DNA from: Salminus brasiliensis
Lineage: Eukaryota; Chordata; Actinopteri; Characiformes; Bryconidae
DNA length: 64,000 nucleotides
NCBI RefSeq assembly: GCF_030463535.1
Contig: NC_132899.1
Location: 12,176,990 to 12,240,989 of the forward strand
Direction of reading: 5' to 3'
The position numbers and the translations under genes were made by a program. This document shows, piece after piece, positions 35,150-47,700 of the stretch. Each line of letters starts with the position of its first letter. Within the stretch, counting starts at the first letter, position 1. The notes beneath the pieces are model-generated. The model did no database searches. It saw only the letters and a list, made by a program, of their open reading frames with translations, and was not told where the DNA came from.

Positions 35150-35343
35150 TTGATAGGTGCACGTATTTGTCACTGTACAGTGTACACTGTGGCGGTGGAC
35201 AGCCAACTCCAGCGCCCAGGGAGCAAAGAGGGTAAAGGGCCTTGCTCAAGGGCCCAACAGTGGCAGCTTGCCAAGCCCGGGAATCGAACCCACAACCCTG
35301 TTATTGATAGCCCAGCGCTCTAACCGCTGAGCCACCACTGCCC
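35150..35343 (-). repeat. tRNA-derived SINE, copy 3 (inverted, with intact pol III boxes)
   Basis: On the minus strand this copy begins GGGGCAGTGG and has a recognisable tRNA-like head: box A TGGCTCAGCGG (35324-35334) and box B GGTTCGATTCC (35280-35290). The conserved body with GCCACTGTTGGGCCC follows. It is the best preserved 5' end of the three copies and supports a tRNA origin. It lies about 320 bp upstream of FOXN2 coding exon 1. Confidence 0.92.
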
Positions 35344-35677
35344 CATGTCAATACAGTTTAAAGGTTCAATAGACTGTTTAAATGTTCATTTATAAAAACA
35401 TAACATAAAGCAAGTGGCTACATCAAAACATGTCAGTTAAGTTTGCACAATTTTGATGATAAATCACAACCGATAAAATGCTAAAGATTATTTTAGACCA
35501 AAGACCTGAAAGGCCGATGACTTGTCAAGCTAAGTAAACACCAACAATTTCTCTCCCCACTGAGGATTCATGTATTGCCAGGACTTTCATCCATAAACAC
35601 TGTGTTTCATTCATAAACACTTATACAGTACAGTCACACTTATGTTTGCCTTTGTCTCCACAGATCCTCCTGGTTTA

Positions 35678-38600
35678 ATGGGTCCAATAATCGGCATGTC
35701 TCCAGATAAGAAAGCAGAATCTCCAGGATCTCAGGGTGTGTGTGGAGCAGGGACTCTTCCAGAAGCAGAGAGTGCCTCAAGTCCTATGGCCACTAGCCTG
35801 GACCGGATTGGCCCCGCTGGGGTGGTGGGGGTGTCTAGGGCTGAGCCTGAGGATGATGAGTTGACCAATCTGAACTGGCTCCACGAGAACCTGCTGCAGA
35901 ACTTCACTCTGGGAGGACCTGAGGCCCAGCCCTGCCGTGGGCCCTTGTTTGACATTGAGGGCAGTAATAGCTCACCCCACGGCCACAGTTTGTCCTCGTC
36001 CTCCACTTCTTCTGTTTCATCCGGAAGTCCAGGCGGTGAAAGAGATCCCCTCAAATCGAAGCCCCCTTTTTCCTTCTCCTTGCTCATCTACATGGCCATT
36101 GAGCAGTCCCCAAGCAAATCTCTACCTGTGAAAGACATTTATGGCTGGATCCTGGAACACTTCCCTTATTTCTCCAGCGCCCCCACTGGTTGGAAGAACT
36201 CTGTGCGCCACAATCTGTCTCTTAACAAGTGCTTCCGCAAGGTGGAGCGAAGCCTGGGGAAGGTAAAAAGGCCCTTTCTTATTCTCCATGTTCTATGAAC
36301 CTGGCTAATTTAAGAGCCATAGAAAAGTATAACTGAGATATGACCAGTTTATCAGGTCTCTTCATGTGAGATGCAATGAGCAGTGCACAGGCATAACCAA
36401 GCTGGAATAGACAAGTGTTGATTTTGGGCTTTTTGAGAGCAGGCTGTCAGATGCAGGCTGCATGGCTGGTTAAGCAGGGGTGCAGTAGAGCTGAGCTTTC
36501 ATTTCATTTTGGTGTGAACTGAAGAAAGCGAAATGCCTTGATGTGTTGCTTTAACGTGTGTGTGTGTGTGTCTGAGAATCTGTGGGTTTCATATGGAGAG
36601 GCCTGGTGTCTGTTGCCATGGCGATGTTTCCTCTTTCCTGTTTATGAGCACGGCTGGTGATTTGAGTCAAGGTCATATCACCCCTGCAGGACCACACCTC
36701 AAAGAGGTGATGAGCCTGTTTTATGTACACGTACCAGAATGTGCCCTCACATGTCCAGACATACATAAATACACACACACTAAAAAAAGGTCTGTTCTGT
36801 TTTGTTGTGCTGGCTGAGGTTTTGGGGCTTTTTGCAGAAGTATCATGTATGACTGAGCACCGTAGAAGGACAGCAGCTGGTAGCTTGTTGTTGCGGAGCA
36901 GGTGTGTGGTTATGTGAGTAAGCCACACAGTGGAATATAGTCATAGTAGACCGTTTCCTGAAAGCCGTGTCCCAATCTTGACTTGCTGATGTCAAACTGG
37001 TTTCTTGGAATTTTAACCCCTCCTCCTCTTTGATTCAGACCAATGGGAAAGGCTCGCTGTGGTGCGTTCATCCTGAGTTCAGGCCCACTCTGATGCAAGC
37101 CCTGAAGAAACTGCATTTCCCAAATGCACACGCCTTCTATACCCCACCTGCCTCCCCTCCCAGGTACATTCAGCTTGATTCTTAACGAGTAAAAGGGTGT
37201 AGACAGTCACTGTCAGTTTGTACCTTTCAGTTTCACTTGTTCATTTTTTAACTGCTGTTCTAACCAGTTTTTAAGTTACTAATGAATGTCAGTTAAACCA
37301 GTTTTCATTTTTCTTTTTGTTTTAAACAAATTCAAACATGGTCATCTTCATTTTAACAATATTTAGAGATGGAGAAGTCAACTGAAGAAATGTCTTTAAA
37401 ATGTAATTAATGGAAATAATAATCAGCACATCCACCACCACATTTATTACTAAATAAAAGACCTTAACTTACAATCAGGTGTAGGACATCATCTGCAGGT
37501 GATTAGAACCTGGTTAGAATTGTGGAGGAGCCTGTCACATCAGACATGATTTGGTTTGCTCTTGATTGTTGAAGTGAGTGGTATCAGCTTGGCCAGAATC
37601 CAGTAAGCTCTCTGAGGCCTTTAGAAAGAATGTTGTAAATGCATATGAGTCTGGGAAGGGATTTAAAAAGATCTAAGAACAATTAGTTGTTCCACTGTTC
37701 ACAAAGCACTTAAAAGTAATCAGACTGTCCTAGCCAATAGAAGACCACAAATTGTGTAAAGAAGACTCCCCAACAATCCTAAAATGTCATTACAGGTCAG
37801 TCTTGCCACATTTGGTGTCAAAATACAGCATGTACCATCAGAAAGAAACTGCACCAATTTGAATAGGAGATATACACAGTCATATCACAATATTATAGCC
37901 ATTCCAAACTAGGGGTTGAGCCCTTTGTATTTAGGAGCACTGTGGACGTTATGTAGTCGCAGACTGTTTGTTAGCCTCCGTTCACCCTGTTCTTCCATCA
38001 GGACCCCAAAGGACCACCACAGAGCAGGTATTATTTGGGTGGTGGGTCTTTCACAGCACTGCAGTGCCATTGACATGATGGTGGTGTGTTGGTGTGTATT
38101 GTGCTGGTACTGTGTATTGCATCAGACACAGCAGTGCTGCTGGAGTGTGTAAACACTGTGTCCACACACTGTCCACACTATTAGACACATGCCCTACATC
38201 CTCAGTGGTCACAGGATGCTGCCCACAGGACACTGTTGGCTGGATATTTTGGGTTGGTGGACTGGTGTTTAAAAGTACAGAGTGGTCCTGTATGGTAAGA
38301 GGAGCTCATCTAATGGGCCAAGTTTATTCTAAACCATGGATGGTCATAATATTCTGATATGACTGTGTGTGTATGTATATTATATACTTATGGACTATAT
38401 ATTATAATTACACTTACATTACACATTAATAAATAAATAAATAATAATAAAAGAAAAAACCTTGAATGCCGGTTAATCATATTGACTCCAATTCTTACAA
38501 GGTCAGAGATTGACCCCCGCAGTATTAACCCCACCCGTCTGAAGCTACTAGTTGAAGCTAGTGTCTGTACCTTGCAGTCAGTGTATTACACTACATAAAA

Positions 38601-38952
38601 GCAACACCTTTCTCTTGCGTTTTCCCCATAGTGCCTCATCTCCACCTCGTCACCTGTTCACGCTGGAGCAGGGCTACTCTATGAAAGGTAAGTGGACCCA
38701 TCTATGCTGCCTTAGTGCATTAATTCTGTTCTGGAGGACTTTAAGCGGGTCATATCCTTCACACACCATTAGCAAATGTATCATTACACATTTAAGCATA
38801 TCACTCATCTCGGCTCCTTTTGTTCAGTTCATCCTCTGCCGGTCCACACTGCGCGCAAATGCCATCTCTCTCCTCTATTTTGTAACCTTGACAACCAAGG
38901 CACTGGTGCTTTTGTAATGAGGGATCGCTCTGGCTGCAAGTGACTCATTCAC

Positions 38953-38991
<39 letters not shown>

Positions 38992-41056
38992 ATCACACAA
39001 ACAGCCTAGTGCTCTGACAGTCGCAAACCTGTGTCCATCCAATGTTTCTTTCTCTTTTCAGAATCTGATTTTGATGCTGCCACTGCCATGATGCTCTTAA
39101 AGTCTGCTTCTGAGCAGAACATTGACCCATGTAAGAGAACACCATTATACAGATACCATCCATCCCTCTTGCTCGTCCCATTCCCTCCTCCCCCTTTTTT
39201 GTCTTGCATCTGTTTTATGTTCTCTACATGAGTGTGAGTACATGTTCACAGTGTAGACGTGTGTACACTGAGTTGATTGATTATTAGAGACATCTGCTTT
39301 GTACCCACACTCGCACTCATTGATTATTTGATCATGTAGGTGCACTTTGTAGGTTTACTCCCAGTAGCTTATCTGGTGCTAAACAAATTTATCAGGCACC
39401 TTCTACTCCATCCATTGACCACTGGTGGGACCACTGCGGACCCGATATTATTGAGGTGTTTGAACATTCACAGCACAGAACTGAAGCAGTACCAACAGTA
39501 TATCATAACAGTATGTGTGGTACTAGTATGGGTGTACTAACTCCACCCAGCAGTATTTCTGAGGTTATTAAAAACTTTAGTGTCACTGGTGTGTTGAGAG
39601 TAGCCCAGCAACCAGAAATACCCAACTGAAATGGGGTCCAGTGCTCAGAAACTGACCACTGGCAAAAAGTCAAGGTGATTAGCTCTGATCTATAGTTACT
39701 AACTATGCATACAAGGTCTACCAACAAAATAGAGGTGGCCAGTTTATAGACTTGCTGTAAATTGGTTTAGAAAAATCACAATTCCAAAATGCACTCAGCT
39801 TTTGGAGTCTAACATTAGAAATTGACATTCTTTTATAAATATATATTTTTTTGAATGACCTAGTCACTATTCCTTTTTCAAGATGGCAGGAACATTTATT
39901 GGGAGGAGCAGCTAGAAAGCCAGATGTCTGGATCAATCACCAGTCACTACAACAGTCAGAAGTCCAGTCATCCAGCAGCACATTTGGTCGCCTGACCAGT
40001 GATTGAGAAGTGTGGATGAGTCTAATCTCCATCTCAATGCAGATTGTTTGTACATCATTATAGCACGTCTGTTCAACAGTGTGTGTTTGCTGGGCTATCC
40101 AAATAACAAGCTATACGCATGCTTTTCCACGGAAGTGCTACAATGATCTACAAACAGTCTGGATTGAGATGGAGATTAGATTCATTCTCACACATCTCAA
40201 TGTGGTGCTGGATGACTGGACGAGCTTTCTCATTTCTGTGAGGTGTGATGTGTTGTTTTTGGAACAGCGGTAAACCTAAGAGATTGCATGAATGAAAAAT
40301 GTGACTTTTTATGCAATTATCTGACACTTGAAATGTACAGTACTCGATTGCCCTATCTTTGCTGCAAATATAAAAACTATTAAACACTTTAGGAGTGTTT
40401 TTTGCGACTACAGTATTGTCCACCAACTGAATAATGTCTGGTCAGCTGTCAGTCTGTGGTGGTCCATTTTAGTGATTTTCCCACTCTAGCACACAGAACC
40501 TAGCAATTAACAAGTATGCTAAATCAGATGTGCTTAAGCAAAACTGTGCAAGAACCTGGCCCTCTTGGGTTTTCCACCCCAACAGTAGGATAAATGTCCA
40601 ATCAGTGTAGCTACAAAGTACCCAATAAAAAAGTTTGTATAATTTTTCTTCTGCTGTTGTAACACCAGCCATTTTTCTCTCCATCTCTTTGTCTCAGGCG
40701 ATCAAGAGGGGCCCATTGACCTGTCCCGGAGGGACCTTGTAGTTGTGAGTCGGGATCCAAAACAGGACCACACCTATAGCAGCACCTCTGTGTGCCGTTC
40801 ACAACAGCAGACGCCTCGCTGCCAGCTTGTGGGCTCTAACCTGGGCTTGCATGAGGAGCAGGAGAGGAGGACCTCAGCCCTCAGCAGCCACACAGTCATA
40901 CGAGGCCTCCCGTCAGCAAAGCGGGCCAGACGGGAGTCCAGGGCCGAGCTGGACGAGGAGCTGAAGGAGGCGGCTGGTTCGCTCCTGCACCTGGCTGGCA
41001 TTCGCACCAGTCTGGGCGCCTCGAGACGCAAGAGCAGAAAGCTCAACAGTAAATGA
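35678..41056 (+). CDS. foxn2: FOXN2, forkhead-box transcription factor
   Basis: Nuclear winged-helix DNA-binding protein. Five coding exons join in frame (1194 nt, 397 aa): 35678-36262, 37039-37163, 38632-38687, 39062-39130, 40698-41056. The first sits in an exon opening at 35664 after [17 protein letters not shown] matches the FOXN2 N-terminus, so I take the ATG at 35678 rather than the earlier in-frame ATG at 35642, which lies in the intron. Next come the FOXN2/3 motif [15 protein letters not shown] (about 59-73) and the forkhead domain from about 127, with [18 protein letters not shown] as recognition helix (about 169-186), crossing into exon 2 ([13 protein letters not shown]). A block [12 protein letters not shown] follows, then the C-terminal signature [20 protein letters not shown]. 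The protein is a little shorter than human FOXN2 (431 aa from memory). FOXN3 was considered but the N-terminus fits FOXN2. Confidence 0.95.
37440..37866 (+). mobile_element. Tc1-like transposase 5' fragment in FOXN2 intron
   Basis: Encodes a broken N-terminal DNA-binding part of a further Tc1 lineage: 'TCTGAGGCCTTTAGAAAGAA', 'GCATATGAGTCTGGGAAGGG', 'CCTAAAATGTCATTACAGG' and 'ATCAGAAAGAAACTGCACC' match the paired-domain segment of a common teleost Tc1 gene. The catalytic half is absent; at 37877 another element begins. Confidence 0.7.
37877..38365. mobile_element. 489-bp non-autonomous element with terminal inverted repeats
   Basis: The left end CAGTCATATCACAATATTAT (37877 on) is the near-complement of the right end ATATTCTGATATGACTG (to 38365). 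Pairing spans about 25 bp with three mismatches. The inside holds the low-complexity GGTGGT/GTGTGTTGTGCTGG stretch and 'CAGACACAGCAGTGCTGCTG', typical of a widespread fish DNA element. No transposase ORF. It abuts the Tc1 fragment before it, so one may have inserted beside or into the other. Confidence 0.8.
38957..38990. repeat. (AC)n microsatellite
   Basis: About 17 AC units in the FOXN2 intron just before the exon at 39062. Confidence 0.92.
39962..40221. repeat. Foldback element, about 260 bp
   Basis: The left arm 39962-40066 (GTCCAGTCATCCAGCA ... TCTAATCTCCATCTCAAT ... TATAGCAC) is complementary to the right arm 40133-40221. One extra stretch of about 18 bp (near 39985-40002) bulges in the left arm. 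The loop is about 66 bp. It lies in the FOXN2 intron between 39130 and 40698. No coding content; MITE-like. Confidence 0.82.
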
Positions 41057-43154
41057 AGCCCAGTAAATGAAGGTTCCTTGACCTGCTGACCCCTTTATCC
41101 CCTGTCCCCTTAATATGTGACTGGTTCCTGTGGCCTGTCTGGCCTCTCTCCTCTGGACCCCTTTCTCATTGGCGTTAGTTTGAGATTTTTCTTTTTTTCT
41201 TCTTCTTTCCCCCCATCATCTCATCAAACAGGCAATACTAACACATACACAGGAGAGAAAAGCCATACTGACACTTTCTTTTGTTGTACAGGAAAGAGTA
41301 GAAGAAAGGAAAGATGCACATTCAGATGATCCACCACCAACATAAGTTATGTTCATGAGTAACATGAGGGTGTGAGGAGGGGAAAAAGAACTGTGGGGAA
41401 AAAAAAGATTAACCCAGAGGAGATTTGCATGCTTCCACCTCTTAAAAACAACACAAACTTATTTATACTGAGAATGAATGCATGGATTTCACAAACTCCC
41501 AAATGGCTTGGGTTTCATCATAGAGAAGAAAAAAAGCTAAATAAGAAAAGAAGAAAAAAAAGAAATATAAAAGTGCCATTGATTTTGGATCTTAAGACTT
41601 TGTTTGAGAAATATGATACAAAGATAAATGCAATAATTAGTTGACCTAAATACTTGTAGTTATTTTATTTTTGTACTGCCGTTTTTTGTATTTTGTCTGG
41701 TGAAGATGGCATGTCCCCTGGAGCCCTGTGCTATCGCAGCTATGATGTCAAAACCATGTGACTTTCCTGTTCATCCTGATTGGATCCGTGTCCCCGAGCA
41801 GTATGGCTGTAGTGCCATACGGCTGTGGAGATTAACAGCCTGAAAACAAAGCTGTTGCTCTTTGCATGCACGTTCACCATTTATCTGTGTAGTCAGTGTA
41901 GTCATGTGCCATCACCTTCATGTTCACCGATATCAGTTCCCAGATCTCAAAACTGCCGCTTAAGCATTTGAGCAAGCATAGGAAACAACACGGCGAGGCC
42001 GATCCACCCTCCTTCTGTCTTCAGGAACTCACTGAGTTGCTTAGTCTCCCTGCCATTTAAATAATCCTCATCGTCGTCATCATCATCACCACCACCACCA
42101 CCATTGATACCCAAATCTTGGACTTCTGTGTTTCTGGTGCAAACTCTGAGAGCCTCAGTGGACATTTGTGGGAGCTGTGAGAACTGCTGCACCGCAAATA
42201 CACAACCTCCAGAGAGATCCCTGTGCTTGAGAGGAAACTAGAGACAATGCAGACTCTGGAAGAAAAGCAGCAGAGGGTCAGACTGAGGCAGCCAAGAGAG
42301 GAAAAAACACTCACGTTTCTGCAGCTCTTTTTGGGAGGAAGTCATGGGAACAGGCCTACAGGAAGTCAAGCTGATGAGAGAGGAAGTTTAAATGTGTGGT
42401 TGAGGTGCTGAACGCCGTCAGAAGTGACTGCAGCGGTCTTTTTAGAGTATACCCTGACTGGGATTGGATCCGACAGCGCTGTCCCTATACTGGACTTCTG
42501 TGGACTCTCTGTCTAAACTCACACTTTGGATTTTTGTTTCTGTGGAATTCTCAAGGAAGTTCTTGACGGCTGCAAGTTCCAGCTGTCACCACATTTTGGG
42601 TTTTGTTCTTTGGGTTTTAAGTGTTTGTTTCGGGTTGTGTTCAGAGTTGATCTGCCTGAGTGAGTGAAATACCATTGCCATTTGTTCCCAATTATGCTCA
42701 TATTAAACCCTAATCAGGAACCACTGCACCTGGCAGGCTGGTATGGAGTTACTGAGCCTACTGAACAAAAGCTACTGATACAGCGGCGACAAAGATCTAC
42801 CATGTTGGGCATGAGCTCATGCCCTGTATCATGTTGGGCATGAGCTCAGTTTGAACCGATGTGGCTGTGGAGCCGTGTTAACGATTCCTGATGGGGGTCT
42901 TTAAAACCTTCCCTATTTAATTATATTACTTAAACTGCCTGCCATTGTGAAGTTGTTGCCCAGCTACTTTCACCAAGGCTGCCGATTTCCCTTGATCTGT
43001 ATATAGTGATAACACAGAATGCAAGTATTATTAGAGAGGGCTTTGAGGAAGGGACAGAGTTGTAGTATTACATTTGAAGGTTATGAAAGCAGGCACTTGC
43101 TTCTCCCAGACTAGAAATATTGAATTAATGACAGCCTCATGATACAGGAGAGTG

Positions 43155-43193
<39 letters not shown>

Positions 43194-43400
43194 TCTATTA
43201 TTATTATTTCCCATCAATTCAGAGCTGCCAATCCAATCAGTTTGCTCGCATTTGTCTGCCATGTCTGTCTGACAGACTCAACCTTTTGGTTTTGTAAGCT
43301 AACCTCTGTTAATAAAATGTTTATAAAGTTTATTTTTGCCAAAGATATGCAATTGTTGCATTATATATGGTATTACAGAATAAAAAAAAAAGTTTCTTTT
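41057..43400 (+). terminator. foxn2: FOXN2 3'UTR with candidate poly(A) signals
   Basis: The first good AATAAA hexamers after the stop that are not in a repeat are at 43311-43316 and 43379-43384, suggesting a 3'UTR of about 2.3 kb. It contains a (CAT/CAC)n stretch at 42070-42100, a short direct repeat of 'CATGTTGGGCATGAGCTCA' (about 42801 and 42832) and an (ATT)n run at 43156-43208. Earlier termination cannot be excluded. Confidence 0.5.
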
Positions 43401-43739
43401 ATGACCGTCTTTGTCTCTTGTGATTCAAAAGCATAATTGACAAGTATAGTATATTTCTAAAGGATCCATAACATGGAAAATCTGTCTTGCTGTTTGGAAG
43501 TAAGCATTTAAAACACACCGATCACTTCCCAGTTCTTTCAAACCACAGGTACAAACTAGGCTACAAAAACAGCCTCTTCTGAATTCGTTGTTTTGGTGAG
43601 GTCACAAATGTCACCGATTTAGCCTACAGATGTTTAGCCCCGCCTACTCACGCTTACAAGTCATAAGAAGTGCTCAAACCTGGACTGTGTTTTGAATGAG
43701 TGCTAATGCAGGAAAGTCTTAAAGGCACAAACACAACAT

Positions 43740-43905
43740 GATGTTTGGCGGCCGATCCTGGTCCCGGTGGTTTTCCACCCTGCAGAGTTTGATTCTGACC
43801 TTAATCTACCACTTGCTTCAGGTAATTAAGACCCTCAGCTTTAGGATCTCTGAATCTGGGGTGGTAGTTCTCCAGGACCAGGATTGAGCAACCCTATTCT
43901 AAAAA
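43740..43905 (+). repeat. Dispersed fish repeat (GATCCTGGTCC family)
   Basis: The ends are partly inverted: 'GATCCTGGTCCCGGTGGTTT' near the start against 'TCCAGGACCAGGATTGAGCA' near the end. Between them is 'CCACCCTGCAGAGTTTGATT'. This is a common teleost palindromic repeat, here one copy of about 165 bp. The family name is not known to me. Confidence 0.7.
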
Positions 43906-43956
43906 AGAAAAAGAATAATGTGTATCTAAGTGACATATAAAACTGTTGCTGATGCA

Positions 43957-44357
43957 GATGTGCAAATGCACACACAACTTGTTGAGTCTTTCTACAGGAG
44001 TACTACCAATAGAATAGGACTCTCTGGAGCAGATAAAGATGAACCTATTGCCACCATGTCTAACGGCAGGTGTGGGCTGAGCATTGAGCTATGGAGTAGT
44101 GGAACTGTGTTCTCTGGAATGATGGTGCTCCATCCAATACTTTTGGGAAAAGTTGGGGATGAGATGAGGGTTGGTGATCATCCAACATCCTGACCTCACT
44201 AACACTCTTGTTGCTGACTGTAATCAAATCTTTTTAGGAGATTTAAGAGACTGTTACTCCAACAAAAGCAGGATAAACAATTTTTTTTATCCCCTTGATT
44301 TTAAAAGAAACAATGAATGAGCAGGTGTCCCAATACTTTAATGCATACAGTGTATAT
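43957..44357 (+). repeat. Family-A Tc1-type MITE, long copy
   Basis: Shares 'AATAGGACTCTCTGGAGCAG', 'GTTCTCTGGAATGATGG', 'CTAACACTCTTG' and the end 'CAGGTGTCCCAATACTTTAA' with copies at 55838-56160, 62848-63120 (inverted), 31110 and 15345. The end sequence resembles Tc1 termini (CAATACTTT..., TA flanks). No ORF. Confidence 0.75.
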
Positions 44358-47300
44358 AGAAAGTAAGAAAAAAAACAAAACAATGAAATGCAGTAAGAAA
44401 GTAGGATTTGTGCTCGTTTATCACTTTAACACTGAACAATTTACTGTGAAATAAATGATTCATCAAGCCATTAGCCTGGGTTTGTTCGGCTCAAATAAAT
44501 ATTTAGTGTGAACCATATTTAGTGTGTGCAGTTCATTCAAAGTACTTTGAGTATTGAGTTGAATAAAGCCAGTTCAGCCAGTTGTATTTGGTTTAGTTTG
44601 AACAATACTGCCACCTGCTGGGTAGATTAAAAAACCTTTTATATTTTTTTAAATTCCTGACAAAGCCCTCAGTAATGGCACATTGGAATAGTATTAAATA
44701 AGTAAAGACACACATTGCCAGCGAATGCTGTCTGCTGCAGAATACCTCTTGTTTTGCTTCTTTTCCTTTCTCTCCTAGCAGTTTTCTCTGTCCACAAGGC
44801 CCTTGACCTGTAGCCTTGAACCTCGGGCCTTGATGCGTGAGCCATATCTTCATACCAGATTCCTTTTCCTGTGTGTGTGTTCAAGTTACAGAGCCCAGCT
44901 GCAGCTGCCAAACACACACACACAAACACATCACTTACTCCCACCTAAGCTTTGAAACACTGACAATTTAAAAAAAGGAACATGAACAACCGTCCCTCTG
45001 TCTCTGTTGCCCAACACCAGTGCAGGTGCACAGATAGGCTGCTAAATGACCCCTAGCCTGGTCAGTAAACTAAATACTGTGTTTCAGGGTTGTGCTTCTG
45101 CTTCATGCCAAGTTCATGTTCAATCAAGGACGCAGCAGATATTAGGAGACGCTGCTGAAGGTTGATTCTACATGCTTTTTCTCATTCAGAATTCTTCTTT
45201 GCACTCTTATCTGCAGGACCACAGAACTCACTTAGCTTTTTTATCCTGTCCTGTTTCTCACTCTCTGTTCCATCACAGTACTGTCTCTTTTGCCACAGCA
45301 TCTGGACTCGGCTCTTCCTGTGAGGTCACTGTGACACTGAACATGCTGGATGTGCTTAACGAAGAGAAAATGATGAAAAGGGGTACGAGGGCGAGAAGCA
45401 GCAGCGTTCTCTCAGTACAGATGGTGTGTTCTATGCATGTTCTCTCCTCTCGTCTCATTTTCATATGTCTAGCGATGTAGTCAGTGCAGTTCAGCAGCCC
45501 ACAGACGTTCACAGACACAGCCATCAGCATTACATCAAAACCACTGACAGATGAAGTGAATAATGTTAATGAACTCATTACAATGGCACCTGTCAGGAGG
45601 TGGGATATGTTCAGCAGCAGATGAACCGTCAGTTCTTGTGAAGTTAATGTGTTGGGAAAATGGGCACAAGCGCAAATCTGAGCCATTTTGACAAGAACCA
45701 AATGGATGGGTAGATGATGGATAGACAACTGGGTCAGCAGGTAGTGTGTTTAGTGTGGTGGTCCGGGTATGCCTACCAAAAGTGCTCCAAGAAAGGATAC
45801 CACAGGACACTCGGAGGTCTTGTGAAGGGAATGCGTCAGTGGGTTAGAGCTGTTTTGGCAGCAACTTTAGGCAGGTGATTTGCTGTGGGTTGATTGATGC
45901 ATACATACACTGCTTAGAATCAGCCAAATATACTTTTCTACATGTTGTTGCTATAATAGGAAAAAGACAAGCAAACAAAAAAGGAGGTGACAACAAAATG
46001 ACAGTATTAGTATTCAGTACATATTGTTTTCTTGAAACGCATACATTTTTGGTCCCACTTTGTATTGCCTCTAATAACTATGTAATTATACATTAATAAT
46101 CCAGTCAATACCAATGCAACTACAGGTGATCTGTTCACTGTTACAGATAGTACAGCTTCTGTGAATACACATGTGCATCAACTTTAGCTCTGCAAGCACC
46201 TGAGTGTCTCAAAATATAAAATATAGAATATATATGCCGACATATAAACATTATAATAACAAAATAATTTTTGCGATATGACAGTTGTATTTTTGTATTA
46301 CAAGAAAGAGAAGATCATCACACCGTTTGGAAGGTGTGACGCTCTATGCCCTTTACATCTATTGACAACTCCCACTCACAGTGTAATTTAATCCAAGCCT
46401 AATACATGTTTGGATAATGGACCCATCCCTTTAGTAGTTAAGCACTTAATGTAGGTCTAATGTACTGTAGAGGTCCATTTTGCTCAAGCCAAGATAAGAC
46501 CTGACTGGCTTTGCATGGTAAAAGGAACACATGAGTCATGGGACACTGCACAGAGTACCTGATCATTCACCTCCAGCCAAATACAAGTCAGTCATTTTCT
46601 AAGTAATCAAATAATCACAGTAATAAAGGGGGGATTTGCCTTTTCCCTTCATACTTGGGTGCAAATATTTTTAAGCTTAGGGCAGTCATAGTTGGCAAGA
46701 CTGATAGTGTACAAACCAAGTACATATTTTCTCAGTATTCGAGATAAAAAGGTAAAGTCCTTACCTAAATGCTAGCCTTTGCACCCAAAACTAGTACTAA
46801 ATATGAAGCAGATAAACTGTAAGTCTGACCCCAGCTCTTTCCTCATTTTTTCAGTATGTTTAATTCTGCATTTAGTTTGCTGTTCCTCATAAAAAGACAG
46901 TTTTCTCTTTATCTTCTTTATGGAATAGTTTGGTAAAAAGTCAAATTAAAGTAATTTCCCCTTTGCTCTGAATGTAAACTTGTACATAATACAAAAGGGC
47001 ACAAATTCTGCATAATTCTTAATGCAGATTAAAAAAAAAACATATATATTTTTTTTATTTTCATGTAATTTGTTTTACATGCCAGCTAAAAACAGCCAAA
47101 GACAATTTTCCAAGTTTTTGTTCCTGTTAGAATTAAACAAGGTGTTGATGTGCACTTCAAGACTTTAAGTTCTGATTGGCTGGTGGATTTTCAAATATAA
47201 TAAATATAATAAACCTGGCTTTTGACGATTTGTACCCTTTAAGCAATTACAAGCAGTCTGGCTAAAGTGTATGATCATTTTTGCATGCAGTTTGCATGAC

Positions 47301-47700
47301 GCTAGCTGTTGCCTATAGGCCTCGATTACTGTAGCTCCTGCTGTTTGCACCTGTATGAACCAGTCTACTAAATGTACCTGAAAACGGTAGAAAACACAGT
47401 GTATGTGTCTTTGTGCTCTCAGGTACTAGACTTTCTCCTCTAAACAAGTGGGATTTAAGCTTCAGTTTGCTGTGGCTTTAGGCCTGCTAGCTAACCTATC
47501 TAAGCCTAGCTAGCCAGCGATGAGTGCAAACATGGCAGAACTGGTTCCTAACACCACAGGAAAGCTTTCTGGGTTTTTTTTTCAACACCAGTCACTGGAT
47601 TTGAGTTATTACTGTCCTAACTACTGGCTAACCAGCTTATCTCTTCTGATTTAGAGCAGGTTAGCATTTGCAGTTGTTCTCAGACTGACGGTTTAACATT
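44358..47700. other. Intergenic spacer between convergent FOXN2 and FSHR
   Basis: Apart from the Tc1 remnant at 45550-45890, I see only A/T-rich unique-looking DNA and short homopolymers (for example 47031-47055). No exon or RNA gene recognised. Confidence 0.45.
45550..45890 (+). mobile_element. Internally deleted Tc1-like transposon remnant
   Basis: The 5' part reads 'GGCACCTGTCAGGAGGTGGG' and 'GTCAGTTCTTGTGAAGTTAA' through 'AAATGGATGGGTAG'. The 3' part reads 'GATACCACAGGACACTCGGA' through 'GAGCTGTTTTGGCAGC' and 'TTTAGGCAGGTG'. Both ends match another teleost Tc1 family; the middle, including the catalytic region, is gone. Confidence 0.65.

Noticed and set aside
35678-41056. Forkhead gene as FOXN3
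   Set aside because: The N-terminus [11 protein letters not shown], the DIEG segment and the region after the forkhead domain match FOXN2, not FOXN3.
43152-43436. 94-aa frame beginning with poly-isoleucine
   Set aside because: Translation of an (ATT)n microsatellite in the FOXN2 3'UTR.
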